From Bdellovibrionales bacterium (GTDB lineage Bacteria > Bdellovibrionota > Bdellovibrionia > Bdellovibrionales > UBA1609): 64,000 nt of DNA. Position numbers and translations under genes: made by a program. Below, piece by piece: positions 35,953 through 44,763 of this stretch (within the stretch, counting starts at the first letter, position 1; each line of letters starts with the position of its first letter). Under the pieces are notes generated by a model. It was not told the origin of the DNA and did no database searches. It was given only the letters and a program-made list of their open reading frames with translations. Location of the stretch: the NCBI GenBank assembly GCA_019637855.1, contig JAHBUX010000001.1, positions 81,337 through 145,336 of the forward strand. Direction: 5' to 3'.

Positions 35953-36396
35953 TCACTTATTTTTGGCAAAATCTGGCTGGCCAGCACTTTCTGACGGCAA
36001 CATTCCTTTGATCTGATAATAGGATTTTGAAAAAGAATCTGCTGTAGAACGGATAAGTGCTTCGACAAAGACTTCGCTTTTGTCGATTTCTTTCACAAGG
36101 TCTTTATTTATTGAAATTCGCACACCCACACCTTCACTGAAGACCTTGACGAGGTACGCGCCTTCTTCGCCGTATCCGCAAGTTAAACCTTGCTTCAATT
36201 CTTCCTGCACAAATTTGTAGTTATCATTGTCGGTCATTTGCTGAAAAACACGCGAATACTCTAGGCGACGCCAAACCTGCATCTGGATTTCGTGAGATGC
36301 CTGGTTCATCTCTGCGGCAGTCTTGAACGGCGTATTTTCCAGTTTTTGTCTGGTCGTGTTGGCTTCTTCAGTAGGTTCGGATTTTCGTTTCGGCAT
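35953..36396 (-). CDS. Hypothetical protein
   Basis: About 147 residues from ATG 36396 (a TTG at 36420 is an alternative; neither has a good ribosome site). Mostly helical, charged: MPKRKSEPTEEANTTRQKLE, then EIQMQVWRRLEYSRVF and VGVRISINKDLVKEIDKSEVFVEALI. No signal peptide or recognised motif. It may be a regulator of unknown type. Confidence 0.5.
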   Translation of the reverse strand: MPKRKSEPTEEANTTRQKLENTPFKTAAEMNQASHEIQMQVWRRLEYSRVFQQMTDNDNYKFVQEELKQGLTCGYGEEGAYLVKVFSEGVGVRISINKDLVKEIDKSEVFVEALIRSTADSFSKSYYQIKGMLPSESAGQPDFAKNK

Positions 36397-36578
36397 TCCT
36401 AATACTAGGGATAACTTCAAATAATTTCAAGGTGTTACGAGATTTTAAGTTTCCTGACCGAGACTCTAGGCTAGGCTCACGCTCAATTACATTTTCATTA
36501 TATTTCAACTAATTTCAATAAATTACTGATTTTGACGGAATATTTCAGTAGAACTATTCTTATTGAGGAACTGCAACG

Positions 36579-36962
36579 ATGAGGATGGGCAAAGTCTTAG
36601 TTATTGATAACAATGCAGATTTTCGGGAAATCATAACCCGAAAAATTGATCGGATGTTCGAGGTCGAGGTAATTGCGACGGGCTTTTTCCCAGACATCCA
36701 ACTATGCCTACAAGACGAAGATTTGCGCCTAGTTGTAAGTGACGTGCAGGACTCGGGCGACCCTGGGTTTTGGGTCCATAACTTTCTACTCAAAACCCGT
36801 CCGAACCTTCCTCTGGCCCTCTTCATTGATGAATACCGAATGTTGAGGAACATCCCTCAGAAGGATTCCACAGCTCGCGTTTTTGTCTTGAAGCCAAATT
36901 TTCAGAAGTTATGTGATGAAATTGAAAAACTGGGGGTGCTTGATGTTCGCAGCTCCCATTAG
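36579..36962 (+). CDS. Stand-alone receiver-like protein
   Basis: A 127-residue protein with a receiver-domain pattern: VLVIDNNADFRE (acidic pair region), LVVSDVQDSGDPGFW (Asp at the phosphoacceptor place), LALFIDEY and FVLKPNF (conserved Lys). There is no output domain. GAGGA lies 9 bases before the ATG. Such proteins act as phosphate sinks or protein-binding switches. It overlaps the next gene by 20 bases. Confidence 0.65.
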   Translation: MRMGKVLVIDNNADFREIITRKIDRMFEVEVIATGFFPDIQLCLQDEDLRLVVSDVQDSGDPGFWVHNFLLKTRPNLPLALFIDEYRMLRNIPQKDSTARVFVLKPNFQKLCDEIEKLGVLDVRSSH

Positions 36963-37344
36963 GTGGGTTATCAACTCCAAACTCTCTCCGATAATCGAGC
37001 AATCTCTTTGGCGAAAAAAACTGCGAAACGAGGACGAGATCGCTTCCGCAACCGGATGCTCCATAGGAGAAATTCAAGCGATCAGGCAGAATCCTGCTGC
37101 GATTCCGGCGAGGGATTTACACCGTTTTATTAAATGTCTTGATGAAAAAGCCTACTACGATATGGAAATTGCATGGCTTGAAATTTCGATGTTTGGAAAC
37201 TCCTATCGCAAATATTTGGGATGGGCGCTGAGGGCAGAACGCGCAGTCATCAAACTTTTACGAAGTCCATTTTTTTGGGGCGTTATCGCGGCAAGAATAG
37301 CCATAGACCTTTTTATCTCACTCTTCGATCTGCTAAAACGATGA
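36943..37344 (+). CDS. Hypothetical protein with C-terminal membrane segment
   Basis: About 133 residues from the ATG at 36943 (GGGGGTG upstream). DEIASATGCSIGEIQAIRQNPAAI looks like a degenerate helix-turn-helix, and the end (RSPFFWGVIAARIAIDLFISLFDLLKR) is a hydrophobic helix with a basic cap. It may be a membrane-tethered binding protein working with the receiver encoded upstream. Family not recognised. Confidence 0.5.
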   Translation: MFAAPIRWVINSKLSPIIEQSLWRKKLRNEDEIASATGCSIGEIQAIRQNPAAIPARDLHRFIKCLDEKAYYDMEIAWLEISMFGNSYRKYLGWALRAERAVIKLLRSPFFWGVIAARIAIDLFISLFDLLKR

Positions 37345-37617
37345 ATCCGGTTTTCTGTAGGGCCTCCAAATTTTTGTAGTCGCCATAAGTCTACGAGAAT
37401 TTAGGTGTTTCCCTTTTCCCTTTGCAAAAATCCGTAAAAGCACCCGCAGTTTAGCTGAGATTACAAAACTCCATCAAATCGAAAATCATATTGAAATAAT
37501 AAACAGTTAGATTCGATTTTTCATTTTCATTATCTATTGGCCTACTCATTGAAATACGCACACCTCGAAAGTCGTTGATTGGCAACGGCTGAAACAAAAA
37601 TCACTAAGAGGTGTGAA

Positions 37618-38667
37618 ATGAAAAAAGCAATCGTTACGTTTTTAATGTTGTTGAGCGTGAGCCTTGTAGCTTGCTCAGAAAAATCAAGTGGACATTCGCA
37701 GTCTGCAAATACGGGTAAGCCGACGCCTGTTCCGAATCGTCAGCCTGACTATGTTCCGCAGGATAAATTCGATTTCAATAAATTGATGTATGCTGAACAA
37801 GGAACCTGTGGAGGCAAATCTGGAGTCTACTTCAAGTATCTTTTGATCGAAGATACACTGGTTGGAAAATCAGAAAGAGGAAATGACCTCTTGGTCGAGG
37901 TGCGGGTTGTACTTACGCCGGATCGCAAGTTCGTCGCGCAGTATGAGGAAAAGGAAATCGAAAGTTACACTGCGAGCGGCTACACACACAAACGCAAAAA
38001 AGCGAGAGTCGTTTCTGGATATTGGGTGATCGACAATCAAACTCTTGTTTTGGGTGATTTCCTGAAGATCAATGCTCGCATGGAAGAGGGCCGCGTGAAA
38101 GCGACCGCAAACTTTCTCCGCGATGTCGTTACGTCAGGTGTTGCCGGAATGACGGCAAGAGGTGCGATGGTTTGGTCTACTTCGCCAGGAACAAAATCTT
38201 ATCGTGAAGTATGCCCGACAACGGAAAGTCAGCTCGGAATCTTTTCTGCGTTCGCCTCCAGAAGCGAGCCTGAAAGTATCAAGATAAGTTCGCTACAGCT
38301 TGTGCAAGGCCAACAATTTCAAGCAGGATCGTTTTACGTCAACGATTTGCAGCTTTTTCTGCACAAAAATGGCGACTTCCACTTGCTCATCAATGGAGTG
38401 GACATGAAAGATCCCAACTACCAACTCAAGCACTATGTCGTGGAAGACAGCTATTGGGAGCGTACAAGCTCAAACAACTTGAACTTCTATGTTGGTGCTC
38501 TTCTTAAAAAAGCAAACGGTGGAGCACAACTCTGTATCACGAAAGACCTTTGGCATATTACTCCGAAGGGTGAAGTTCTGGATTTCCCAATGCAAGGACG
38601 ATGTGTTGATCTTGAATTTCGCGCAAGCAATTACAGCCTCGACGACCTCACCAGCAATTATCGTTAG
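37618..38667 (+). CDS. Lipoprotein of unknown function
   Basis: About 349 residues from the ATG at 37618 (AAGAGGTG upstream). The N-terminus MKKAIVTFLMLLSVSLVAC is a lipoprotein signal (lipobox LVAC). A Ser/Pro linker (KPTPVPNRQPDY) precedes two similar beta-rich halves, each with a Cys, including GTCGGKSGVYFKYL. It probably sits in the periplasm or outer membrane. A strong terminator follows. It lies upstream of the sigma-54-type regulator but is a separate unit. Confidence 0.7.
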   Translation: MKKAIVTFLMLLSVSLVACSEKSSGHSQSANTGKPTPVPNRQPDYVPQDKFDFNKLMYAEQGTCGGKSGVYFKYLLIEDTLVGKSERGNDLLVEVRVVLTPDRKFVAQYEEKEIESYTASGYTHKRKKARVVSGYWVIDNQTLVLGDFLKINARMEEGRVKATANFLRDVVTSGVAGMTARGAMVWSTSPGTKSYREVCPTTESQLGIFSAFASRSEPESIKISSLQLVQGQQFQAGSFYVNDLQLFLHKNGDFHLLINGVDMKDPNYQLKHYVVEDSYWERTSSNNLNFYVGALLKKANGGAQLCITKDLWHITPKGEVLDFPMQGRCVDLEFRASNYSLDDLTSNYR

Positions 38668-38680
38668 TCTCTTCCTCGGG

Positions 38681-38717
38681 GCCGCCAGCTTCTCTCCGGC
38701 TGGCGGCTCCATCTTTT
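38681..38717 (+). terminator. Intrinsic terminator after the lipoprotein gene
   Basis: GCCGCCAGC and GCTGGCGGC form a perfect 9-bp stem, followed shortly by ATCTTTTT. It isolates the lipoprotein gene from the regulator operon downstream. Confidence 0.85.
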
Positions 38718-39108
38718 TGCTAAGTTCACTTCTCAATTCCCTATTCCGGTGGCTTTCTACTGGTATCAAAATGTCTGAATCAGCAAATTTCACTATGAAA
38801 AAAATATACGCTAACGGGATATATCTACATGACTTCCAAGAATTTGCAGATGACCGTTTTCGCTCGTAGTTACCAATAGTTGTCTTCAAAATAAGACGAA
38901 TTTCTACGAAATTTTGGAATACAAGATTTACATTACTCCATCTCCAAATGCTTTATTTTTCAACACCTTACGCTCAACCATTTATATTTATCACCGTGAG
39001 CTACGGAAACTTGTAGCTCGGGAACTTTGCTATTCGGGGGAAATCAACTAAAGCGCCGTCAAACAGCTATATAAGCTAAATAGAAGCTATATGGCTGAAT
39101 AAACAAGA
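38718..39108. other. AT-rich intergenic region upstream of the NtrC-type operon
   Basis: About 390 bases without a convincing gene. It includes the repeated motif AGCTATAT at 39065-39072 and 39085-39092, spaced about 20 bases and placed 17-45 bases before the sigma-54-like site. These are candidate enhancer-binding positions for the NtrC-type protein. Confidence 0.4.
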
Positions 39109-39125
39109 TTGGCTTCATCCTTGCT
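39109..39125 (+). promoter_or_regulatory. Sigma-54 promoter candidate
   Basis: TTGGCTTCATCCTTGCT has the invariant GG and GC dinucleotides with exact -24/-12 spacing (consensus TTGGCACGNNNNTTGCT). It is 40 bases before the start of a sigma-54-dependent regulator gene, suggesting positive autoregulation. Confidence 0.65.
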
Positions 39126-39164
39126 AAAGACCCCTATGACCGAACATTCGGATCAGGAGTTTTT

Positions 39165-40592
39165 ATGAAGCAGTCTATTCTAGCTATCGACAACGATCCT
39201 CTCGTCTTAATGTCTATTAAGATGCTCTTCGCCGACGCCGACATTGAAGTTGAAACGGCGGCCTCTGGTGAAATTGGTATCGCATTATTTCGTGAGCAAC
39301 CGAATCGTTTCTCTGCCGTACTCCTCGATTTTGAAATGAAAAACAAAGATGGATCGGGAATGGATGGTGACGAAGTTGCTGTTCTCCTAAAGGCGATCCA
39401 GCCTGAAGTTCGTATCGTCATGGTTTCAGGCGTAGAGGATCAAGATATTGTAAACAAGTGCCTTGCTGCGGGAGCTGAGAAGTTCATTCGCAAAGGTCTT
39501 GACCCATCAAATTTGGTCGCTGTCGTGACTTCAATGTTACCCAAAATTGATGAAGAAGCTGATGCGCGTAACGATCTCGAAAGACAGCAACGTATTCGCA
39601 GCACTTTAAAAATGGTTGGAAGCTCGCGTGAGCTTTGCCAGGTCGCCGACATGATTTCAAAATTCGCGGCGTTTGATGAGCCTGTACTAATACTTGGCGA
39701 ATCCGGTGTAGGAAAAGAAGGGATTGCGAAAGCAGTTCACGAAAACTCAAGCCGCAAGCACAAAAAGTTCGTTGCTATTAACTGTGCAGCTTTTGGAAAA
39801 GACTTGCTCGAAAGTGAACTTTTTGGTCACGAGCGAGGCGCATTTACGGGAGCAATGAACAAAAAAATTGGACTTTTTGAACACGCTGACGGCGGTACTA
39901 TTTTTCTTGATGAAATTGGCGATATGCCACTTGATCTTCAGGTTAAGATTCTTCGTGCGCTTCAAGAAAAAACGATCCAGCCAGTTGGTGCGCTATCACC
40001 ACGGAAAATTGATTTTCGGGTTGTAGCTGCCACCCATAGAAATCTACGGGAGGCCGCAGAGCATGGTACGTTTCGGCAAGACCTTTATTACAGGCTCAAG
40101 TACCTCACCATTGATGTGGCTCCATTGAGAGAGCGACCGGAGGACATTGAACCTCTGGCTCGTTACTTCATCAATCAGATGGAAGATAAAACCGGACTTA
40201 AAAAACCGATCTCTGATAGCGCGCTACGAAAACTCAAAAGTCACTCTTGGCCTGGAAATGTGCGCGATCTTGAAGCTGTCGTAAAGAAGGCATTTGTTAT
40301 GTCTGATGCACGAATAACTCCACAGGCTTTCGCCGAAGACATCGGAAATTCATCTGGAAATAATATAGAGGCGCTTCTTGCTAGAGGTGAAATCATAAAA
40401 CACGAAGACTTCGTTCGCCGCGTAGAAGAGCAAGAGCGCATTCTGTTGCAGCGGGCGATGGACCTCACTGACAACAAAAAAGGTGCTGCCGCTGCTTTGT
40501 TGGGAATGAATCACAACACGATGAATTATCGTAGATTAGTTTTAAGAATGGAAGAAGGAAAGCAAGTCGCGTCGAAAGCTGTTGCGAAATAG
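39165..40592 (+). CDS. NtrC-family sigma-54-dependent response regulator
   Basis: A 475-residue protein. The receiver domain (1-125) has IDNDPLVL, phosphoacceptor Asp in VLLDFEMKNKDGSG (about 55) and Lys in KFIRKG. The AAA+ domain has Walker A GESGVGKEG (about 178), the sigma-54 contact loop GAFTGA (about 224), Walker B GGTIFLDEIGDMP and RPEDIEPL. A C-terminal Fis-type helix-turn-helix reads KKGAAAALLGMNHNTMNYR. CAGGAG precedes the ATG. It likely pairs with the kinase at 43233 and activates sigma-54 promoters, including the one just upstream. Confidence 0.93.
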   Translation: MKQSILAIDNDPLVLMSIKMLFADADIEVETAASGEIGIALFREQPNRFSAVLLDFEMKNKDGSGMDGDEVAVLLKAIQPEVRIVMVSGVEDQDIVNKCLAAGAEKFIRKGLDPSNLVAVVTSMLPKIDEEADARNDLERQQRIRSTLKMVGSSRELCQVADMISKFAAFDEPVLILGESGVGKEGIAKAVHENSSRKHKKFVAINCAAFGKDLLESELFGHERGAFTGAMNKKIGLFEHADGGTIFLDEIGDMPLDLQVKILRALQEKTIQPVGALSPRKIDFRVVAATHRNLREAAEHGTFRQDLYYRLKYLTIDVAPLRERPEDIEPLARYFINQMEDKTGLKKPISDSALRKLKSHSWPGNVRDLEAVVKKAFVMSDARITPQAFAEDIGNSSGNNIEALLARGEIIKHEDFVRRVEEQERILLQRAMDLTDNKKGAAAALLGMNHNTMNYRRLVLRMEEGKQVASKAVAK

Positions 40593-40637
40593 TTTCGGCG
40601 TCAAACAACAAACGTAAACCCAAACAGAGGGGGAAAA

Positions 40638-40922
40638 ATGAAAGCAAAAATAATGGTGATGGCTCTTGCTATCGCTTTGGTTAAACCAGCGTTCGGCCAA
40701 GTAGCCGAAGGTCAGAAAACGATGGAGCGTGGGCACTACTACGTTCTTTCCCGTGAATTGGCAGAAAAGTTGTCGCTTGATTACGATTTTCTCGTAAAAG
40801 AGTTCCAGCCTACTACTGACGAATTTTTGGCGGTGAAAGTCGATGAGGAGAATCAGATTGACGTTTCGATTTTCGATAACGCTCAATTTTCTGCTGCAAG
40901 AGCGGACATCGTTCAGCAATGA
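40638..40922 (+). CDS. Small exported protein, candidate peptide substrate
   Basis: A 94-residue protein with a signal peptide (KIMVMALAIALVKPAFG) and an acidic mature part ending SIFDNAQFSAARADIVQQ. AGAGGGGG precedes the ATG. Its stop overlaps the next ATG (ATGA), tying its production to the HExxH protein. A short gene directly before a HExxH peptide-modification enzyme is the usual place for a precursor. The alternative is an exported partner of the binding protein. No family recognised. Confidence 0.6.
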   Translation: MKAKIMVMALAIALVKPAFGQVAEGQKTMERGHYYVLSRELAEKLSLDYDFLVKEFQPTTDEFLAVKVDEENQIDVSIFDNAQFSAARADIVQQ

Positions 40923-41758
40923 GTTTGAAGGATAAAACCCTCATACTTATCGAAAAGGGCGATTGGATCTTTGATCTTATAGGCCCCCTTTTCAAAGGGG
41001 GCTTAACTAAGAGAATTGGAAACGGTGGCTACGATTCGCGCTCTCCGATGATGGAGCTAACACTCCAATCTTATGGGGTTGCTTCGCCTCGGCTTTCGAC
41101 CCTTCCGAGATCGGGCCGATTTTTGAATATGGAGACAACCGCAGCCGATCAAAGGGACACCTTGTTGCGCCTCTCGAAAAGTATTTTCCCGCAAGCTGTT
41201 CCGGTTTCGCTGTCGTCATGGCGCAAAGAGCAAGTTCAGAATGCAGAGAGCTTCATGGGACAACACGCAAAGCAGACTCGGCAATACCTTGAGAAGTGGA
41301 TTTCTTCGTATCTTCTAGTAGAAAATGTCTCCTTTCGTTCAGCATCGAGTCCCCACGCATTTGGGTGCATATTTTTCGGGAAGAATATGGATCGCCTAGA
41401 TTACAAAAATCTGGCCGTTTCTGTCGTTCACGAAATGGCCCATCAAGAGCTATTTCTAATCAATGTGCTGGATCGTCTGGTGGAAGAAAGCGCAGACTTC
41501 AGCTTGGTTCATGCGCCATTTCAAGGAATCGTTCGACCTCCCATTGGCCGATTGCATTCCCTGTATGCACTTTTTAGGATGGTGGAATTTGAAAAGCAGT
41601 CTGGCCTTCCCCACGAACGGCATCAGCAGCTTATTTTCGACACTATTGATTCGTTTCAAGATTTTGAACTAACCGATTTTGCCAGACAACTCGTTCACAC
41701 CATTAAAGAGAGAACCGAAGTTGAGCAAAATCATCTGAGGGTTGTATGCTTAGGTTGA
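40919..41758 (+). CDS. HExxH peptide beta-hydroxylase-like protein
   Basis: A 279-residue protein with SVVHEMAHQELFLIN (HExxH about residues 171-175), then HAPFQGIVRPPIGRLHSLYA and LFRMVEF. This set, HExxH followed by an R-P block and an LHxxYAxF helix, is the pattern of the HEXXH-motif peptide modification family (alpha-ketoglutarate-dependent HExxH type), not of zinc peptidases. Known members hydroxylate residues of ribosomal peptides. A GCCCCCTTT palindrome interrupts the N-terminal coding region. It overlaps both neighbours, so it is coupled in the operon. Confidence 0.7.
   Translation: MSLKDKTLILIEKGDWIFDLIGPLFKGGLTKRIGNGGYDSRSPMMELTLQSYGVASPRLSTLPRSGRFLNMETTAADQRDTLLRLSKSIFPQAVPVSLSSWRKEQVQNAESFMGQHAKQTRQYLEKWISSYLLVENVSFRSASSPHAFGCIFFGKNMDRLDYKNLAVSVVHEMAHQELFLINVLDRLVEESADFSLVHAPFQGIVRPPIGRLHSLYALFRMVEFEKQSGLPHERHQQLIFDTIDSFQDFELTDFARQLVHTIKERTEVEQNHLRVVCLG
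40983..41002. repeat. GC-rich palindrome inside the HExxH gene
   Basis: GCCCCCTTT-TC-AAAGGGGGC, perfect 9-bp arms, encodes the GPLFKGGL stretch at residues 22-29. Palindromes of this kind, encoding PLxKGG, are widespread interspersed repeats that insert in frame in coding regions of other bacteria. It could also be an internal transcription or translation control hairpin. Confidence 0.6.
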
Positions 41759-43221
41759 ACTCCTCTTTCAAATTAAAAATAATGATTACCTTTTTGGGAG
41801 CTTTTATGAATTTACAAAATGCAAATGCGGGCGTGGTTCCCAAGCTGGGCTATGTGCCACAATCGTTTCCCCGCGACATCATAAAAATTAACCAGTTTGC
41901 CGAACACGTTTTGCTCGCTCAAATCTTAGAACCGCTCGTAGATGCTGACCGCTTCGGGAATATGACTCGCGGGATCGCCGAACGATGGAGCGTATCGCAG
42001 GATGGAAAGACTATTGTCTTCTTCATCGAAAAAGGACAGGTTTTCTCAAACGGAAACCCGATTCGGGCCAAAGACGTAAAATACAGTATCAATCGCCACA
42101 TTGCCGAAAATACGCAGTCTAGCAACTTCCTAAAGTCGATCAAAGAAGTGAAAGAAACTGCGCCCTACGAAGTCACTATGATTTTGTCTGAAGCAAATGT
42201 TGCGATCTTAAAGGCGCTTTCTCGGGATCATCTTGGAATCGTTCCAGACGGTTGGACTTTTGACTCTAAATCTATCGAGCCTTACATCGGCTCCGGTCCG
42301 TATCGCTTAATGAAATCAGAAGGCAAATGGTATTTCGTCAAGAACGATAGGCATTCAAAAGCTGCTCATGTCACCATTCCGAAGTGGGAGTTGGTCTACT
42401 TCGCCGATGATGCCACCTTGAGCGTTGGCAAAGAGGTTCCTGACTATGTTCCAATGGCAAGCCAGCCAATTTTTGAGGAGCTAACGAAACTTTCACAAGA
42501 GAAAAAATCGCCGATTCAATCAAAAGAGCAAACGAGTTTCGTTCAAACTTCGCTTTGGTGGCATCCCACCGGAAAACATTACGGCTCTGCCGAAATGAAA
42601 TCACGCATGATGGCTTTTTTGGATGAACTTGTAGACATCAAAACAAAAAATCTGAAATTCCAGCGAGCCACCGGAATCGTGCCAGTAGGAATTTCGGGCT
42701 ACCTTCCCGAGCGCGTGAAGTTCGAGAAGCCAGAAATCCAGAAATCAACGAAGAAAGAAACTCTTTCCGTCGCAGTCGTAGGAGCATTCGATTTCGTCTT
42801 TGAGGGGGAAGAGGTAAAGAAGTTAGCTGATAGCTACGGCCTTGAAGTGAATGTTATCAACATTAAGCCTATCGACATTGGCACTATCAGTTCAAAAAAG
42901 CCTGATGTGGTCATGGCAGCGTGGGCCGGAGGCTTTAACGATCCGGAAGGATTTCTGCCGCTTTTGAATCAGCTCCTCGGAGTAGATTTCGTAGAATACC
43001 TCGGCGATCTGCGCCCAATTTACTTGCAAGCTCGCGTTGAACAAGACTGGTCTAAGCGAAGTGATCTGTTCCGTTCTTTCAATAAAAAGATTGTCGAGCA
43101 AAAGCGAATGGTTCCAGGTTGGAAGGTTCCGATGTATGCCGTATCTCGTTCGGGTCTTACCGAAGAGAATATCGGCTTTAGATACACGCCGCGGCTTATC
43201 AACGTGAAATACACGAAATAA
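41746..43221 (+). CDS. Family 5 (oligopeptide-type) extracellular solute-binding protein
   Basis: About 491 residues with a signal peptide (ITFLGAFMNLQNANA). The mature part has LVDADRFGNMTRGIAERWSV, KTIVFFIEKGQVFSNGNPIRAKDVKYSINR and PYIGSGPYRLM, the signature of the OppA/DppA class that binds peptides in the periplasm. No ABC permease or ATPase genes are next to it, and the next gene is a histidine kinase, so a sensory rather than nutritional role is likely. The ATG overlaps the HExxH stop by 13 bases. Confidence 0.88.
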   Translation: MLRLNSSFKLKIMITFLGAFMNLQNANAGVVPKLGYVPQSFPRDIIKINQFAEHVLLAQILEPLVDADRFGNMTRGIAERWSVSQDGKTIVFFIEKGQVFSNGNPIRAKDVKYSINRHIAENTQSSNFLKSIKEVKETAPYEVTMILSEANVAILKALSRDHLGIVPDGWTFDSKSIEPYIGSGPYRLMKSEGKWYFVKNDRHSKAAHVTIPKWELVYFADDATLSVGKEVPDYVPMASQPIFEELTKLSQEKKSPIQSKEQTSFVQTSLWWHPTGKHYGSAEMKSRMMAFLDELVDIKTKNLKFQRATGIVPVGISGYLPERVKFEKPEIQKSTKKETLSVAVVGAFDFVFEGEEVKKLADSYGLEVNVINIKPIDIGTISSKKPDVVMAAWAGGFNDPEGFLPLLNQLLGVDFVEYLGDLRPIYLQARVEQDWSKRSDLFRSFNKKIVEQKRMVPGWKVPMYAVSRSGLTEENIGFRYTPRLINVKYTK

Positions 43222-43232
43222 GGTTGGATTCC

Positions 43233-44576
43233 GTGAAGGCACTTCCTAAGAAAATCAGATTTGGCCAATTTTTTGGAATCGTTGCATTCCTGGTGGTCAT
43301 CATTTTCTCTGGCGTTGCCACTACGATTCAGATTTATCGTGATTTTGAAGAGGCGAAGGCTGCTCGCAAGGACCACCAAAATGTGGTTTCCAAACTTGCC
43401 GTTCAGACTTTGAGAGCACCGCTGATTCAAGGCAGTTTTGTTGAAGTACGGCTTCGGGCGCAAAGTATAGTCCAGAACTCCCAAGTTGCTTGCGTCACGA
43501 TCACAGCCAAAGAGGTTCCTGTTACTGACTGTGAACTAGATTCCGAAAAGCAAGCGGGCCTCTATTCCGTGAAGGATGAAGTATTTTACGATGAAGCGCA
43601 AAGTGTTAGCGCCGCGACCGTAACGCTTTACTTCGATAACTCAGACATCTATCAATCGCTTCGTCAAAAAATTCAGTTTGCGGTCGTTGGAAACTCGGCC
43701 CTCGCGCTTCTCGTTTTGGGTATTTTGTTGTTTGCTAGTCGAATTATCAAACGTGATTTGAAGACCATCATATTGGAATGCGAACGCCGCCCATCGCAAG
43801 AAACGCCAATTTATCTTGCTGAGTTTTCGTACCTCCGGGAGAAAATCAATTTTCACATGGACGCGGCAGAGGTGAACGCGGAAACTCGGGCTTCAGGTGA
43901 GTTGGCAAGACAGGTTAAGCACGATATTCGCTCACCGCTTGCAGCACTGAACAACACGATTAAATCACTTGTTCTGCCAGCCGATAAGAAGGCGCTAATT
44001 CAAAGTGCGATTACGAGGATCAACGATATTGCAAATGACCTGAATCGTTCTAAATCCGTTGCATTGCCTGAAGAAAACGAGATTCCAAAAACTGAGATTC
44101 AAAATCGAATTTCAGACATCGTAATTGCAGCGATTGAAGAAAAGAAAATTCAATATCGAGATCGCACTGGCCTTGCTTTCGATTCTCGGATTTCTTCGGA
44201 AGCTCAGAACCTTGCTTGCGCTGTGGATTCAAAAGAACTGAATAGGATTTTATCGAACATCCTCGATAACTCCGCAGAGGCTATAAAGTCCGAAGGACTT
44301 ATTCTAGTGGAACTATCCTGCGATACGGAGTCTGTACGCCTTTTCGTTGTCGATACGGGTGTTGGAATCCCGCCTGACCTAATTCCCACGCTTGGTGCGA
44401 AAGGAAAGACCTTTGGCAAAGAGAATGGCAGCGGGCTTGGCCTTTATCACGCCGTAAACACGCTTGAGGGCGTTGGTGGACGACTGACCATCAATTCAGA
44501 TGGAGTTAGTGGTACCTGTGTTGAGATTCTAATTCCGCTTTCCCAAAAGCAGGAAATTTCCGCCAAGATTCTGTAG
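43233..44576 (+). CDS. Sensor histidine kinase
   Basis: About 447 residues from the GTG at 43233 (AAGG upstream at 43220). Two membrane helices (about 10-32 and 150-172) enclose a periplasmic domain of about 115 residues with two Cys. The H box is ARQVKHDIRSPLAALNNTIKS (His about 230). The ATPase motifs are ILSNILDNSAEAI, VVDTGVGIPPDL and GSGLGLYHAV. It is the last gene of the operon that starts with the NtrC-type regulator, its likely partner. The periplasmic domain could contact the peptide-binding protein encoded just upstream. Confidence 0.9.
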   Translation: MKALPKKIRFGQFFGIVAFLVVIIFSGVATTIQIYRDFEEAKAARKDHQNVVSKLAVQTLRAPLIQGSFVEVRLRAQSIVQNSQVACVTITAKEVPVTDCELDSEKQAGLYSVKDEVFYDEAQSVSAATVTLYFDNSDIYQSLRQKIQFAVVGNSALALLVLGILLFASRIIKRDLKTIILECERRPSQETPIYLAEFSYLREKINFHMDAAEVNAETRASGELARQVKHDIRSPLAALNNTIKSLVLPADKKALIQSAITRINDIANDLNRSKSVALPEENEIPKTEIQNRISDIVIAAIEEKKIQYRDRTGLAFDSRISSEAQNLACAVDSKELNRILSNILDNSAEAIKSEGLILVELSCDTESVRLFVVDTGVGIPPDLIPTLGAKGKTFGKENGSGLGLYHAVNTLEGVGGRLTINSDGVSGTCVEILIPLSQKQEISAKIL

Positions 44577-44746
44577 GCACTCCTAAAATTTGCAGTGCGC
44601 TCTATGTCTTAGATTTCAGATATTTACGCGAATACTCTGCAATGATTTGCATTCGTGTTGGTCTGAGCAGCAATACATCAAAAAACAGAATTTGAAATTC
44701 ATTAAAGATCATAGCTCTTTAGGCGAAGGCACTCCACGTCGGTGTT

Positions 44747-44763
44747 TCGGCACAGGCATTGAT
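44747..44763 (+). promoter_or_regulatory. Imperfect sigma-54-like site before the transfer region
   Basis: TCGGCACAGGCATTGAT keeps GGCA at -24 and the spacing, but has GA instead of GC at -12. It lies about 47 bases before the first small gene of the transfer operon. A hairpin GAGCTGA-ATTA-TCAGCTC (44778-44795) follows. Weak evidence, noted because an NtrC-type activator is encoded just upstream. Confidence 0.3.

Noticed and set aside
40919..41758. Zinc metallopeptidase from the HExxH motif
   Set aside because: The downstream RPP and LHxxYA pattern fits the HExxH peptide-modification family, and the third zinc-ligand context of common peptidases is not evident.
41746..43221. Part of a peptide ABC uptake operon
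   Set aside because: No permease or ATP-binding genes are adjacent; the neighbours are a modification enzyme and a kinase.
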